A model generated the notes under the pieces. The model worked only from the letters and a program-made list of their open reading frames with translations. It did not search any database and was not told the DNA's origin. 20,069 bases of DNA from Chara braunii (Eukaryota; Streptophyta; Charophyceae; Charales; Characeae): positions 310,214-330,282 of the forward strand of contig BFEA01000425.1 of NCBI GenBank assembly GCA_003427395.1, given 5' to 3'. Position numbers and translations under genes: made by a program. How positions within the stretch are numbered: the stretch's first letter is position 1; each line of letters begins with the position of its first letter. This document shows, piece by piece, positions 9,430-19,300 of this stretch.

Positions 9430-9814
9430 CTGTCGACGTCCTCCTACCGCCTTATCGCCCCCTATCACATGCATCCGGTACTCATAACCGTCCGGGTTCC
9501 CTCACACCCCACTCGCCTCTCGTACGTTCACCTTGTCACCGCCCGTTGTCTCGGTTGTTGCCTCCCCGCTGCTGCGCAGCGCTGTCCGGTCAGTCCCTCC
9601 GCCCCGCTGCGATCGATCGACCCGAGTTCCGGCCATCTCGAGGGAAACCTCGGAGGGACTCAGCTACTAGACGGTTCGATTAGTCTTTCGCCCCCCATAC
9701 CCAAGCCCCGCGGCAATGGGCACCGCTGTTCCCGCCAACAGGATGAGCGTCGTACCGACCAACAGGTACCTCGCCTCCTCGCCACTACTTCTGCCGACTT
9801 CGAGTAGGTAAGCG

Positions 9815-9858
9815 TCTCTCTCTCCCTCTCTCTCTCTCTCTATGTGTATATGTGTATG
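9815..9858. repeat. CT microsatellite followed by a short TG/TA tract
   Basis: An almost pure CT run (9815-9841) with two interruptions is followed by TATGTGTATATGTGTATG. This is a simple sequence repeat. It lies directly behind a donor-like GTAAGC, so it could be an intronic pyrimidine tract if a gene exists here. Confidence 0.85.
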
Positions 9859-9989
9859 CGAGTGTGCGGCCAGTCCACGCCGCTTCCGTCCGGGAGGAGC
9901 ATCGACTTGGTCCACAGGTAAGTCACCTCTTTTACCGCCTGCCTGCAGCATTCCCTCCCACGAAAATGACTGGGAGGAATCGAACGTAT

Positions 9990-10010
9990 CTTCCGCAAAA
10001 AAGGCGGAAG
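9990..10010. repeat. Short perfect hairpin CTTCCGC/GCGGAAG
   Basis: A 7-bp perfect inverted repeat surrounds a seven-base A-rich loop. It is isolated and has no clear partner elements. It is GC-rich enough to fold in RNA, but no transcript is evident. Confidence 0.6.
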
Positions 10011-10025
10011 TATTCGTTGCATTTC

Positions 10026-10064
10026 TCCTCCCTCTAGGCGCAAACAGTCCTCCCTCTAGGCGCA
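10026..10064. repeat. 17-bp direct repeat, two copies
   Basis: TCCTCCCTCTAGGCGCA occurs at 10026-10042 and again, identically, at 10048-10064. The five-base spacer and exact identity point to a recent small tandem duplication. Confidence 0.85.
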
Positions 10065-11525
10065 GCCTACTTCCTTACTAATTGCTAACTTACTCCATTA
10101 ATTCAAGAACTAATGATTCCACTGAAATCGCTTTATTAGGAAACCCCGAATTCGAGTCTTACTTTTAAGAAATTTGTCAAAATATGACCGAGATATACTA
10201 ACTTTCTTCCTCCTACTCCATTTCACCATGGCTCCGCGCGCGGCTTCTTCCCACTAACTCTTACTATACTAACTTCCTATCAATTTTAACTTCATGATCT
10301 GATTCGCCTGATATCAGTACCCCGAAGCTGCATGTTCCCCTCCCCGCCCAAAACCATCCATCTTCATCTTTGCACGCACCCGGCGCGCATTCCTATCCCG
10401 AATCGTTTTCTTCCCCTTCCTTAGCTCTAACGCTCGACGCTGGCCTGCCTGCGCCCACTTACTGCTACCAGCCTCCCCCGATGCCTACCATCCTCCGCCT
10501 CTCATAGCCCCGCTCTCTCCTCACGCGCCCTGTGTCTTTCGTTCTGCGCATGTACCCGGCCTGAGTTCGCGACCCAATTCATCCTCCTCCCACCGACCGG
10601 GATCGTCGTCGTTTCCCAGCTGCTAGCGCAGTGACCAGCTGTAGCGGACCCACGGCGCCCAACACTGTTCGACGGGCGGCCTGGCCCGTCCTATCGCAGC
10701 GACTACTACGGTTGCGCTCGAAAGACTACTGCTACACCCGTCTTTCGACCCTTCTCCTTCGATCCGCCCGTCGGAGCGCTCCAACAGAGGTTGTCCCCAC
10801 AGCGGCTCGATGAGGGCCGCCCGACTACTCCTTTTACCCGATAGGGAACTACAGAGGCAACTGATCGAGTTGCGGTAGTTATGACAGTCAAGGTCCACCG
10901 AGGGGTGTGTACCTACTCCGCATGCCGAATCGGTTAGCCCGCTGGGGCTGGTTTTTTAAGCGCACGGCCCATACTTCAACGGTGCGACAATCCCAAAGCA
11001 GCGACAGGCAAAGGCGAACAAGGCCTCCCTGTATAGCCTGTAGCGTGAATCGGCGAGGCAGGTCCTCGTGTAGATCTTGGTGATAGTAGCAATTACTCAA
11101 TTGAGAACTTTAAAGACCGAAGTGGGTGGGGTTCCAAGTCTCCTACTATCGGGACAGCTTGCCGCACTACCAAGTTGCGGCGGCCTCCCACCAGTCCTCC
11201 GTCTATCAGGCCTCAACGGGGCATGCTCACACTCAAATCTCTCTCAGTAACCCGCGGGCGGCGGCGGTACCCCGGCAGAGCGCCCCCACCAGCCTTATAT
11301 CTTCCACCCCATGAGCTAATCACTCACCGATTTGCGCACACGTTAAACCCCCTTGGTCCTTGTTTTGAGACGGGTAGGATATAACAATTTCGCCAGCATA
11401 CCAAACGGACAAGAACCTGTAGGGCAGCCAAAAGAGGCGCGTGCTCCAAGTCCTCGATTGTTGGTACGGCCACTCAATTAGGCACCACGTTCAAGCCAAA
11501 TGGGCATCGGGGCACAATAAAAAAT

Positions 11526-11560
11526 AAATATATATATATAATATATATATATATATATTA
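11526..11560. repeat. AT microsatellite
   Basis: A run of alternating A and T with one register slip follows an A-rich AATAAAAAATAAATA. Such tracts often mark old insertion ends or replication slippage. Confidence 0.88.
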
Positions 11561-12271
11561 CGACGTAAAAATTTGATTCACTTAGAGAGAAACGCCACCA
11601 CCGATCGAACGCCGTTAATGGCAAAAACCAAGGGGGATAGCCCCTCGGCCCTCAACCCCATCGGCTTCCTTCCCGACGCTCCGCTGCTGTTTTACCGACA
11701 CCCGCCAAACTTTGATCCTCGAACCTCCGTAACCCAATGTCGTAACCTATAGGGCTAAGCCCAAGCCTGAGACCAATACACGTCAAGTGTCCTATAAGGC
11801 AGTGCGGCGCTGCGTTCAGGGCCAGGGAAATTGGCCTCATCTCCGACTACAACCGTGCGCGCGGCCGCCCAACGTCTGCGCTGACCTACCAAAGTTGTAC
11901 TACAGCCGCCACTCGTGCTTCTCCGCATGCCGAGACCTACCACAGTCACATTGTCGCCCTCGTCGCCGTCGTTCTCGCACGCGCGCTTGTCTCGGCCAAC
12001 GCACGAATCAAAGGGAAATATCCCTAGTTCCTACTTAATAAAAAATAAATAGGTATTAATAATATCATTAAACAAAACGACCGACGTTCGTGCCGGCTTT
12101 GTGATCAACAACAAAAAGGAATCACGAGCGCCTCAAACCCGCGCGCCCCACGCACTCTCTATTATAGTCAACCATCCAGCCGACGTAAGTCACAGACGCG
12201 GCCGCTCCTAGCGCGGTATACTTAATCTTTAAACCAAAACTATTTTCTATCGCTTGCAAAAAAAACAGGGC

Positions 12272-12293
12272 GGATACCCTTGTAAGGGTATTC
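12272..12293. repeat. Short hairpin GGATACCCTT/AAGGGTATTC
   Basis: ATACCCTT (12274-12281) and AAGGGTAT (12284-12291) pair perfectly across two bases, with one further G-T and one G-C pair outside. It lies just left of the inverted-repeat cluster and directly after an A8 run. Confidence 0.65.
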
Positions 12294-12303
12294 GCACCGA
12301 TAG

Positions 12304-12666
12304 CGTGGCCACGCTGATGGATGCGGGGATCTATGTGACAAAGGGGCTCTATGCGGCAGCAGAATGGATGCGAGGCTCCAATACAGCCCCGCGCCCATCA
12401 GTGTGGCCACGCATGTTCAGGACATGACATGCGGACGTGTGAGTGTGCCATCTGATCGAGGCGAGATAAAGGAATTTCGGGAGCAAGAATGCATGCGTTT
12501 CATTGGCGATCACTCACACCGATCAGATGGCACACTCAGACGTCCACGTGTCACGTCCTGAACAAGCGTCGCCACGCTGATGGATCAGGGGCTCTATCTG
12601 ATCGTCGCCACGCATGTTCAGGAGCTGTCACGTGGACATGTGAGTGTGCCATTTGATCGGGGCGAG
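12304..12666. repeat. Alternating inverted repeats of about 70 bp
   Basis: Three copies of one unit alternate in orientation: forward 12395-12465, reverse 12513-12583, forward 12600-12666. A partial reverse copy is present at 12304-12322. Shared blocks include GCCACGCATGTTCAGGA, ACGTGGAC and GAGTGTGCCATCTGATCG. The first two copies match at close to nine bases in ten and are separated by 47 bp, so this stretch can form a long stem-loop. The block GCGTGGCCACGC (12304-12315) is a perfect palindrome. It lies about 0.85 kb upstream of the long gene and could be the sub-terminal part of that element or an independent foldback insertion. Confidence 0.85.
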
Positions 12667-13517
12667 TGGTCACCAACGAAACGGGACCCGCGAATGCAGC
12701 CCGAGAATGTTGCGACACTCACTTCCAGATTGTGTCGTCACTTCAGATGTTTTGTTGAAGTGTTACTCGCTTGTCGTCAATTTGTTTTCTCTCTCACGAA
12801 CTGCGATGTAAGGATTTCAGTCGTATGTTGTCGAACAAGAGAACTTTGTTTTCTCTCTCACGAATCGTGTCTCTTCTGGATTGCACATGGACTTTCTTCT
12901 CGCCGAATAAATTTTTATTGCGGTCGGTTTGTTTATTCGTTTTCCGCGTAAGTCGCGTCGTGCAGTTCGCTCGGCGTTCGGTTCTGTATCCCTAAAATGT
13001 TTATTCGTTTTCCACATTCGTCGAATTTTTCACATTTTTCGCCAATCTTCCTCTCTCCGACACGAATAATTTTTTCTTAAATTTCTTTTGTGCCGTTTTA
13101 CTAACAGTCACATTGTGAATTCCGAAATGGACAACACCATCCGCAGGATCTGCACATGGAGAGACAGAGAGCTAAAGACAGTCTCTCTTGCTGCGCATCC
13201 TCTCCTTGTCGACGTCTCTATCGATCTTAGTCTCCCTTCCGTGTCTATGCGGGTTTTCTGCTTTTCTCCAATCTTTGTGTATCGCAGACAGTCGCTCAAC
13301 CGATCTCAGGTTGGTCCCCCCCTTAGTGCAATCACAGATCAGTAGTCCGAAGACTGCTACGACAGATTCGAAGACACAGGAGGTGAACGTGAATTCAAAT
13401 CTTTAAGCCCTATCAAACGTCGCGTCAGCCGAACGCCGCGAGGAACCCTTCCCTTGACTTGGATATAGGACAGGACACGGAGCGATCAGATGCTCATAGG
13501 GTATTGTCGACGGCGAC
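12667..13517 (+). promoter_or_regulatory. Upstream region of the long gene, with paired direct repeats
   Basis: The stretch has no protein I recognise. It is T- and pyrimidine-rich on the plus strand. A 20-bp sequence (TTTGTTTTCTCTCTCACGAA) is repeated exactly at 12781 and 12845, and GTTTATTCGTTTTCC is repeated at 12931 and 12999, steps of 64 and 68 bp. A promoter or 5' untranslated region is a reasonable reading because the gene's ATG lies at 13518, but no definite TATA box stands out. A weak candidate is GGATATAGG near 13459. Confidence 0.45.
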
Positions 13518-13579
13518 ATGTTTGACCAACCAGGAGGACGACAGCCCACCCTGTCCATACCATCTTGTGGTGGCGCAAC

Positions 13580-14120
13580 AACCGACGAATCCGAGTCATC
13601 CTTGTTCATTTCGGTTGCATCCGAGTCACAACCCACTAAAACTCACGGGGCGACCACTAACCGAGGTACCTCGGCGAAGTTCGGATTAATCCAAACCACA
13701 CTGACAACAAATTTGGATTCGTCACATGCTCAGATGGTATTTACGACGCCGCACGTTCCCATAAACATGGACGACGAAATCACACGCTGTCAAAATACCG
13801 CTCTGTCTCGGATTAATCCGAACCACACCTCCAACAGGATAGGGTCCACCCTCTGCTCACAGGTCATTGAGGAAAACACGCCGTGCCGATGTCCTCCTCT
13901 TGTGGTCGGCCTAATTCGGATGCATCCGAGTCACAACGTCGGTCTTTCGACTCTGCCCAGTTCGGATGTGTTCGATTTACCACGCTGTCTTCGTCTTCTA
14001 GAAAGTTGCCTCGGATTCATGCAACTAAAACGAGTCGAGATGGTTACGCTTGGTGGAAGAAAGACGAGCTAGAAACTTGTGCTGCGACTACAGCAAACGT
14101 GTCTATTGTTTGGATTGGAC
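13580..14120. repeat. Left cluster of near-palindromic TCGGATNNATCCGA motifs
   Basis: Copies are at 13611 (TCGGTTGCATCCGAG), 13680 (TTCGGATTAATCCAAAC), 13808 (TCGGATTAATCCGAACC), 13915 (TTCGGATGCATCCGAG), 13961 (TTCGGATGTGTTCGA) and 14011 (TCGGATTCATGC); a partial GGATTGGACGAG lies near 14111. Several are followed by a second shared block, ACAACCMACTAAAACTCACG, at 13628 and 14126, with a part at 14022. The palindrome appears in more than one codon phase, so it is conserved as DNA and not only as peptide. Confidence 0.85.
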
Positions 14121-14201
14121 GAGCAACAACCAACTAAAACTCACGACGACGACGATGTCCCCCGTGATGACGCACAGATTATAATGACACACAATGGCAA
14201 T

Positions 14202-14276
14202 CGCGGGGAGGTCCGCTGTGTGGTGGAGTGACAACAAAGCGTAGCGCCTCGACGCGGGGAGGTCCGCTGTGTGGTG
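14202..14276. repeat. 24-bp direct repeat, period 51
   Basis: The 24-bp block beginning CGCGGGGAGGTCCGCT and ending GTGTGGTG occurs at 14202-14225 and 14253-14276. The 51-bp step is 17 codons, so the long frame is maintained across the duplication, consistent with it having occurred while the frame was under constraint or by chance. Confidence 0.85.
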
Positions 14277-17200
14277 AAGAATCCACCGCGCTTGCAGGTT
14301 TTATCTATACGAGACATTCGCAATATCTGAAAAATTAAGGGCAAACCGCGTGTGGTGCTCGGCAATGCCTCGAAGAAACAGGACGAGGTGCGAAAGTGGG
14401 TTCGGTTCATTGTGTTGGCAATGAAGAAGACGCCGTACACGCCTATCTGGAACCTGTCAACGGAAGCAAAGAAAAGAAAGGAATGGGCTGAGAAACTTCG
14501 ATACTACCTCCCGCTGGCCATGGCAGATGACTCCGTCTTCGCTTTGGGGTTGAAGTTCTATGAGGAGTGGTCGAAAGGGAAACTCCTAGCTTCCGACGGC
14601 CGGCGTTGGACTGAACAGCCGCCCACCCATGAGGAGGTGGCCAAGCCAGGACTCTCCACTGTGACTGATAGTCAGGGGTTGAAGAAACACGTCTGGTACG
14701 TGAAGGTGGACGACTCGTCGTTGAAAAAGGGCAGGGGGAAGCCAAAGAAAGGCGCGGAGGAGAAAACTTTCTACGTCCAAGTTCCAGAGCCGGATGTCCA
14801 CTGCTGGAAGGAATTGGTGGACTAAATGGACCGCGAGAAGAAAAGGTTGTTGGATGACGTCTTGAACCTTAACGTCGTGTGGGTTCAAACGAGTAGCAAA
14901 AAATTGGCCAAGCAGGGGAAGTTCAGTGTCAAGGAGATGGTCGACATAATAAAAATGGACCGGATTATGCTGAGGCTGTGGCACTATGTGGAGTTCGAGT
15001 ACGAGGAAATGGATAAGCGGGAGTGAATTGCCAACTCCATGTTCTTCAGGTCCAAGAAGCAACTGTTCGAAGAGTTCAAGGACAAAGGTCTCGACGACAA
15101 GCTTTGGAACGAGAGCAGGAAATTTTTCACGGACACCACATATGTCAACAAGTGCCCTCAGTTTCTCGGGTGTCAACACGACAACAACATCAAGAGAACG
15201 GCGGCCCTCGTCAACGACCAGCATTTCCCGGCGGAGTGGAAGCGTGTCGTCCTTTCGGTGATCACTGGAGATCGCGCCAAAGGCAAAAAAAGCCCTCGGG
15301 GCGTTGATTAATGCATCAACATTATGTGGACAAGGACAAGCGCCTTGACGATGCTGGCCCAGTTTAACGTCGACCCGTTGAGTGCAATAGATCATAAGCA
15401 GACGCTGGGAAAACTGGGGCATCAGCTACGCTCCCACACTTGCGTGCTCGACTTGTGCGGTGCTGTGGACCGTGCGCAATGGGACTCTGGGGCATTCGCG
15501 TCTTTGAGTGAGTTGCTGGGCTTCGTTTGCCAGGACTACTGGACATTGGTGTTATTCATCCCCTGCCTGTGGAACCTCTCCTTCATGACATGTTTGTCTG
15601 CGCTTGGGGCTACCCGATGCTACACGGGGAAGTGGGTTCGAAAAACGACATCGAAGAAGACGCATCAGTTAGGAAACAACGTCTGGGAGGAGCCGGATGT
15701 GATGCACATCCTTTTCAAAGGCGAGGATCCTCGGCTACTGACTCACCCGGTGTACGAGGGAGCTGTTGCTGAAGACGNCGCCGCCGCTCTCCGAAGGAAA
15801 CAGAAAGTGACACCCACGGATGTGGAGGAGAAGTCTTTCAAGTCTTTGACTTTCGCGGACATCGGAAACCTGACCTAGAGGGGGGCTCTGTACAAGGACG
15901 GCGAGCGGAATCCGAATCAGTTGTGCAATCAGCTTCTTTTCTTCTGTAGTGTGGCGGATGCCGTGTTGTTCTTGGGCAAGCCGCACGCGCAGGTGGTGCG
16001 GAGTATGCTTCAGCAGGGAAGGCACGTCTTGGCCGTGGATGGGGACACAACGCAGCTCGAATACACCGTGCAGTATGTCACCCATGAAGTGTCGTCCAAG
16101 GCTTACCCATGCGATTTCCACCATGTCGTGGTCGAGCCCGTTTATGACCCGAACAAGGACATGTTCTTCAAGTTGACTCCGAAGAAAAGACACTAGATCT
16201 ACTCCTTCCTTTACGGCAAACAACCAAGGTTGAGATTTGACCCGCAGTACGCGGTGCGGAAGGAAGTCGCCATTGCGGTCCTCCAGGGCTACCACGGAGC
16301 GAGTCGGGCCGGCGCTGTGAGCTTCATTAAGAGGCTGGAATATGTCTTTTTTAACGAGGATGTTGTCGATCCGGCCGACTTCACTTTGGATAAGTACAAG
16401 CTGGCATTCGGTGAGGAGGACGACTTCAATATCGAGACTGAGTAGGAGGAGAGCGTTGAGGACGACCTCTTCGATTTGGACGGGCAATTGGCCATCTTCA
16501 ACGCCCAAGTTTCTGAGTCGCCATCAGTATGCAAACCGGGGACACCTCTAGCTACACCTACCTCGGGCGGTCCCACGCCCGTGTCCTCCTCAGCGCCTGT
16601 CAAGAGGGGTGGGTTGTCCCGTCTGAGGAGTTCGCCGGGGGAGCCTATTCTTCTCACGCCACAGCCCGAACGTCTTCGACCCGGCCATCCAGTTCCTCCG
16701 GACCATCCGCATCTCAAGGCTCCTGCGACTCCCTTCCACATAGGCGACAAACACACCTTCTCCATAGCCGAAGATTGGGGCCATGATATCGTGTGGCACC
16801 CAAACCATTTCCAGTCAGTCCTTCTCGACGGCGAATGGGCAGTGGCTGTGAGGGACGTAAGTGGAGGGTGGATATATGACGATCGTTGGGACCTCGAGAC
16901 ATTCAAATCTCGCGCCTACGATGCGGTATTGGAGAGATTAAGTGAGGTCAATCGACGAAATAAGGACGACCCTTCTCTTCGCAAATACGGGGACACGCTA
17001 TTCGAGTTCTTGGAGTGAAATAAATGGCTAGAAGTGTCCTCCGCGTTCTACGCCCTTCCGTCAAGCCCGTCAATTAAGCAAGTGAGTTGGGAATTGCCTG
17101 GGGTCACCCCGCCGGCAGGAGTTGTGAAGCGCAAGTCTCGCGGAAAGGATGGCGACGGGGATGGTGAAGGCGGCGGGCAACGAGGTACCGAAGGTGGAAG

Positions 17201-17556
17201 TGAACAACGATCGAGGAAACAGCGGTCTCTGAGGCACGCAGGCAGCGGAGAGGGGAGAAAGGGCAGCCGAGAGAAGAAGAAGCCTCGCAGCGCAGAGAAG
17301 AGAAAGCATCACAGAGGAGACGGGCAGGGGTCCGATGGCGACCGCGACGAGGACGGTGGGGTTCTGGCGGTAACAGGCAGCACCTCAATGGAGACGGGGA
17401 ACGACTTGAGGCCTGGGTGTATTACGCGGCCTGGTGAGCAGGACCCTGTGATTAGCTCCACCAGCGAAACACAGTTTGTCGATGCGGTTGGCGGGGCGGG
17501 TGTCGCAAAGCATGGAATATGCTTCGCTCAGCTCCAAATACGGTTGGCAGATTGCC

Positions 17557-18204
17557 TCGGATCAATCCGAACCTCGGAGACGACCTCGTTGTCCGGAACT
17601 TAGTGCCTTCCGGGAAGCGAGACGACAACATACCACGGGTCCGGCAGCGACAAGCTGGATTCGTGTTCCGTTTCGCCTCAAAAGGAATTTCGGATTAATC
17701 CGAACCGCGAAGGTCGTGCCATCGAGGGAGCACAGCTGTCTACAGAACTCGAACGGGTGGTCCGGGTTTCCGAAAACCCTGGCGACGAAATTCGGATTCA
17801 TCCGAACCAGGAAGCCGTGTCTGCGATGACAGACGATCGGTGTCAGGATGCAGTAATGCTCTGCGTGGAAGCCCACAAGGAGCTGCAGGAGGACTGTCGG
17901 ACTGAGGGTGAGTTGGCGACCAGTTCCAATGTCGAGCCCAACACACTCAGAGCCGAGTTAGCAGTCGTAAGCGACTCCCCGGTGAAAGCGGTCATGTCGG
18001 CGTCATTGGAAACTGCGGGGGCTCGGATGAATCCGAACCAGGGCCCTGTGAACATCTCCCTCCCTGATGCATCTTTGGAGACGACCGTGATTCGGATTCA
18101 TTCGAGGCACACGGACAAAGGACTTCAACTGGCAGGCGTTGAGGGTTGTCGGCTACTGACGCCTTTGGAAAAGGACAATTTTGCCAACGACCGGATTGAT
18201 CCGA
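17557..18204. repeat. Right cluster of near-palindromic TCGGATNNATCCGA motifs
   Basis: Copies start at 17557 (TCGGATCAATCCGAACC), 17689 (TTCGGATTAATCCGAACC), 17791 (TTCGGATTCATCCGAACC), 18022 (CTCGGATGAATCCGAACC), 18091 (TTCGGATTCATTCGAG) and 18191 (CCGGATTGATCCGA). Five lie in the phase giving R-[IM]-[NHD]-P/S in the long frame, while the 17557 copy is in another phase. The two central bases vary freely and the arms are kept. The motif is absent from about 14130 to 17550. Confidence 0.88.
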
Positions 18205-18663
18205 CACTCAGCGACGTCGGGATGAAGCTACCAGTTCAGCCGGGATACAACGATCCCTTGTACTCCGCCCTTCACAACGAGGCGATGGGGAAGGGCGTTC
18301 TGAAGAAGGCCTCTGACGCTGTTGGAGATAGATTTCTCTATTTGAGTGACAACGACAAAGACACAGCGTACGGGGATAAGAAGTTAAGGGGGGGAGAGGT
18401 GTTGTTTGACATCCATGGGACATTGAGCCCAACACAATACGACACAGTGGCAATGGAAAAAACATAACCTGACGATGTTGTGGACGTCGACGATCTTTGT
18501 CCGGAGACGAATATACCGTCTACGGTCATCGACGCCGACATCTCGAGCCTGTCAAGTTTCCCTATGGGTTTGGAGCACGTCGTCGCCGCGTCAACGCGCG
18601 CAGGGGTGCCAATCGTGCTGGGACTGCCGCCGGTGGGCTCTGGTGAAGTGGTAGCTCGGCCTG

Positions 18664-18869
18664 GTAAGCACTGACTTTCTCTGCTTTCTTCCCGCTCGTC
18701 AGCCCGTTCGTGAAATGTTGTTTGCTTCGTCGATTTCGGGGAGGTGTAAAGGCGGCCGCCAACTGGTTTGTGACGATGTGCTTCGTGAGGTGCTGTTTGC
18801 TTGGTAGCTCTTGCGAACTTGTGTTGTTGATCTCCTGCTGAACTGTCTGGGTGGCTATTTCTTGTACAG
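18664..18869 (+). other. Predicted GT-AG intron
   Basis: The donor CCTG/GTAAGC at 18664 and the acceptor TTCTTGTACAG at 18859-18869 bound a 206-bp interval with T-rich stretches. The exons on both sides are phase compatible (one base left over upstream, two downstream), and the joined reading stays open to 19075. Together with the donor at 20001 this marks the locus as a spliced eukaryotic gene. Confidence 0.6.
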
Positions 18870-19078
18870 GTCGACGAACTCGTGGACAAACACCCATGTC
18901 GCAGGAGCCGCCTGCCCTCGCCAGGTTGTTAGTCCTGGTTGCGGGAGGCACTGGTCGTCGCAATGTCACTGATGCGTTTCCTAGGGACACTAAGCCTCGA
19001 GGCCCTCCCAGAAGGGTAGTCGTGCCCGTATTGGGCTCCCGCGCAAGACTCGTTGCAGAGGCAGCGGGTGTTGCCTAA
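18870..19078 (+). pseudogene. Second exon of the long gene
   Basis: After the acceptor at 18869 the frame reads a basic Arg/Pro-rich segment (RRTRGQTPMSQEPP, then GTGRRNVTDAFPRDTKPRG) up to TAA at 19076. Past that stop the same frame stays open to 19229, so the stop may be another decay mutation. No domain is recognisable. The true 3' boundary of this exon is not settled. Confidence 0.5.
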
Positions 19079-19300
19079 AAAGGGTGCAAGGAATTCCTTC
19101 TCGAGTCTTGGAGGGATATAAAGATCAGTGCGAGTTTAGAATTAACTGTGTGTAGAAGGTCCAGAAGTAGGGGTGACGTTATGTGTGAACTTTTCGGACC
19201 ACAGAGTAGCGGTTCCTTGGACCATGGCCGCTAGGACGACATTTTCTCATAGTGCACCGTCCTTTGTGCTTGCTGTGTGCTGCGGGTGTTTGTTGAACAG
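19079..19300 (+). other. Probable intron or broken exon before the protease
   Basis: The upstream frame continues across a TAA with plausible residues (KGCKEFLLESWRDIKI) and then hits further stops from about 19230. The acceptor-like TTGTTGAACAG ends at 19300. An intron within this interval would join the second exon to the protease exon, but I cannot identify its donor with confidence. Confidence 0.4.

Larger units (their letters stand above)
9430..12240. other. GC-mixed intergenic or repeat debris, no recognisable gene
   Basis: ORFs of up to about 110 codons occur on both strands, overlap one another and carry no recognisable motif, so I treat them as chance. Donor-like GTAAG sites follow 9806 (GAGTAG/GTAAGC) and 9918 (CCACAG/GTAAGT), which leaves a small host exon possible but unproved. 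The strings AATAAAAAATAAATA near 11517 and TTAATAAAAAATAAATA near 12036 might be the ends of A-rich insertions. Repeats inside the stretch are listed separately. Confidence 0.45.
13518..18663 (+). pseudogene. Giant decayed exon of a Ulp1-linked gene, one frame with 12 stops
   Basis: A single frame starts at ATG 13518 and runs 1,715 codons plus one base to a donor (CCTG/GTAAGC) at 18664. In-frame stops lie at 14070, 14229, 14328, 14823, 15024, 15309, 15876, 16194, 16443, 17016, 17601 and 18465. Random sequence of this length would hold about 80, and no frameshift has to be assumed. The order is: a Ser/Thr-rich N-terminal part with the palindromic motif; a conserved-looking core at 14340-16480 with charged helical segments (KKRKEWAEKLRYYLPLAM) and a hydrophobic patch around 15960 (LFLGKPHAQVVRSML..GRHVLAVDGD) faintly like a nucleotide-binding fold; a Pro/Ser-rich linker near 16500-16740; a compact region near 16740-17018; then a basic nuclear-signal-like segment near 17115-17340 and a motif-rich acidic tail. 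I do not recognise the core. Its link to the downstream protease is inferred from the splice sites. Confidence 0.75.

Noticed and set aside
9469-9807. A 112-codon ORF ending at a GTAAGC donor-like site, as a host exon.
   Set aside because: It has no recognisable motif, overlaps ORFs on the other strand, and has no matching acceptor that keeps a frame. The GTAAGCGTCT similarity to the donor at 20001 is short enough to arise by chance.
14586-15422. Minus-strand ORF of 278 codons opposite the long gene.
   Set aside because: It mirrors the well-populated plus-strand frame, shows no known motif, and has no splice or start context. GC-rich coding strands often give such antisense ORFs.
15900-16200. 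Methyltransferase or nucleotide-binding domain in the core of the long gene.
   Set aside because: The resemblance rests on one hydrophobic-Gly patch (LFLGKPHA..GRHVLAVDGD) and no catalytic motif can be pointed to, so it is mentioned only as a faint similarity.
13518-18663. Reassigned stop codons (for example TAA/TAG read as Gln in some algae) to explain the in-frame stops.
   Set aside because: TGA is also present four times, and the TAG in the protease stands where Trp is expected, not Gln. The Ty3 Gag likewise carries both TGA and TAA/TAG stops. Ordinary decay explains all of these.
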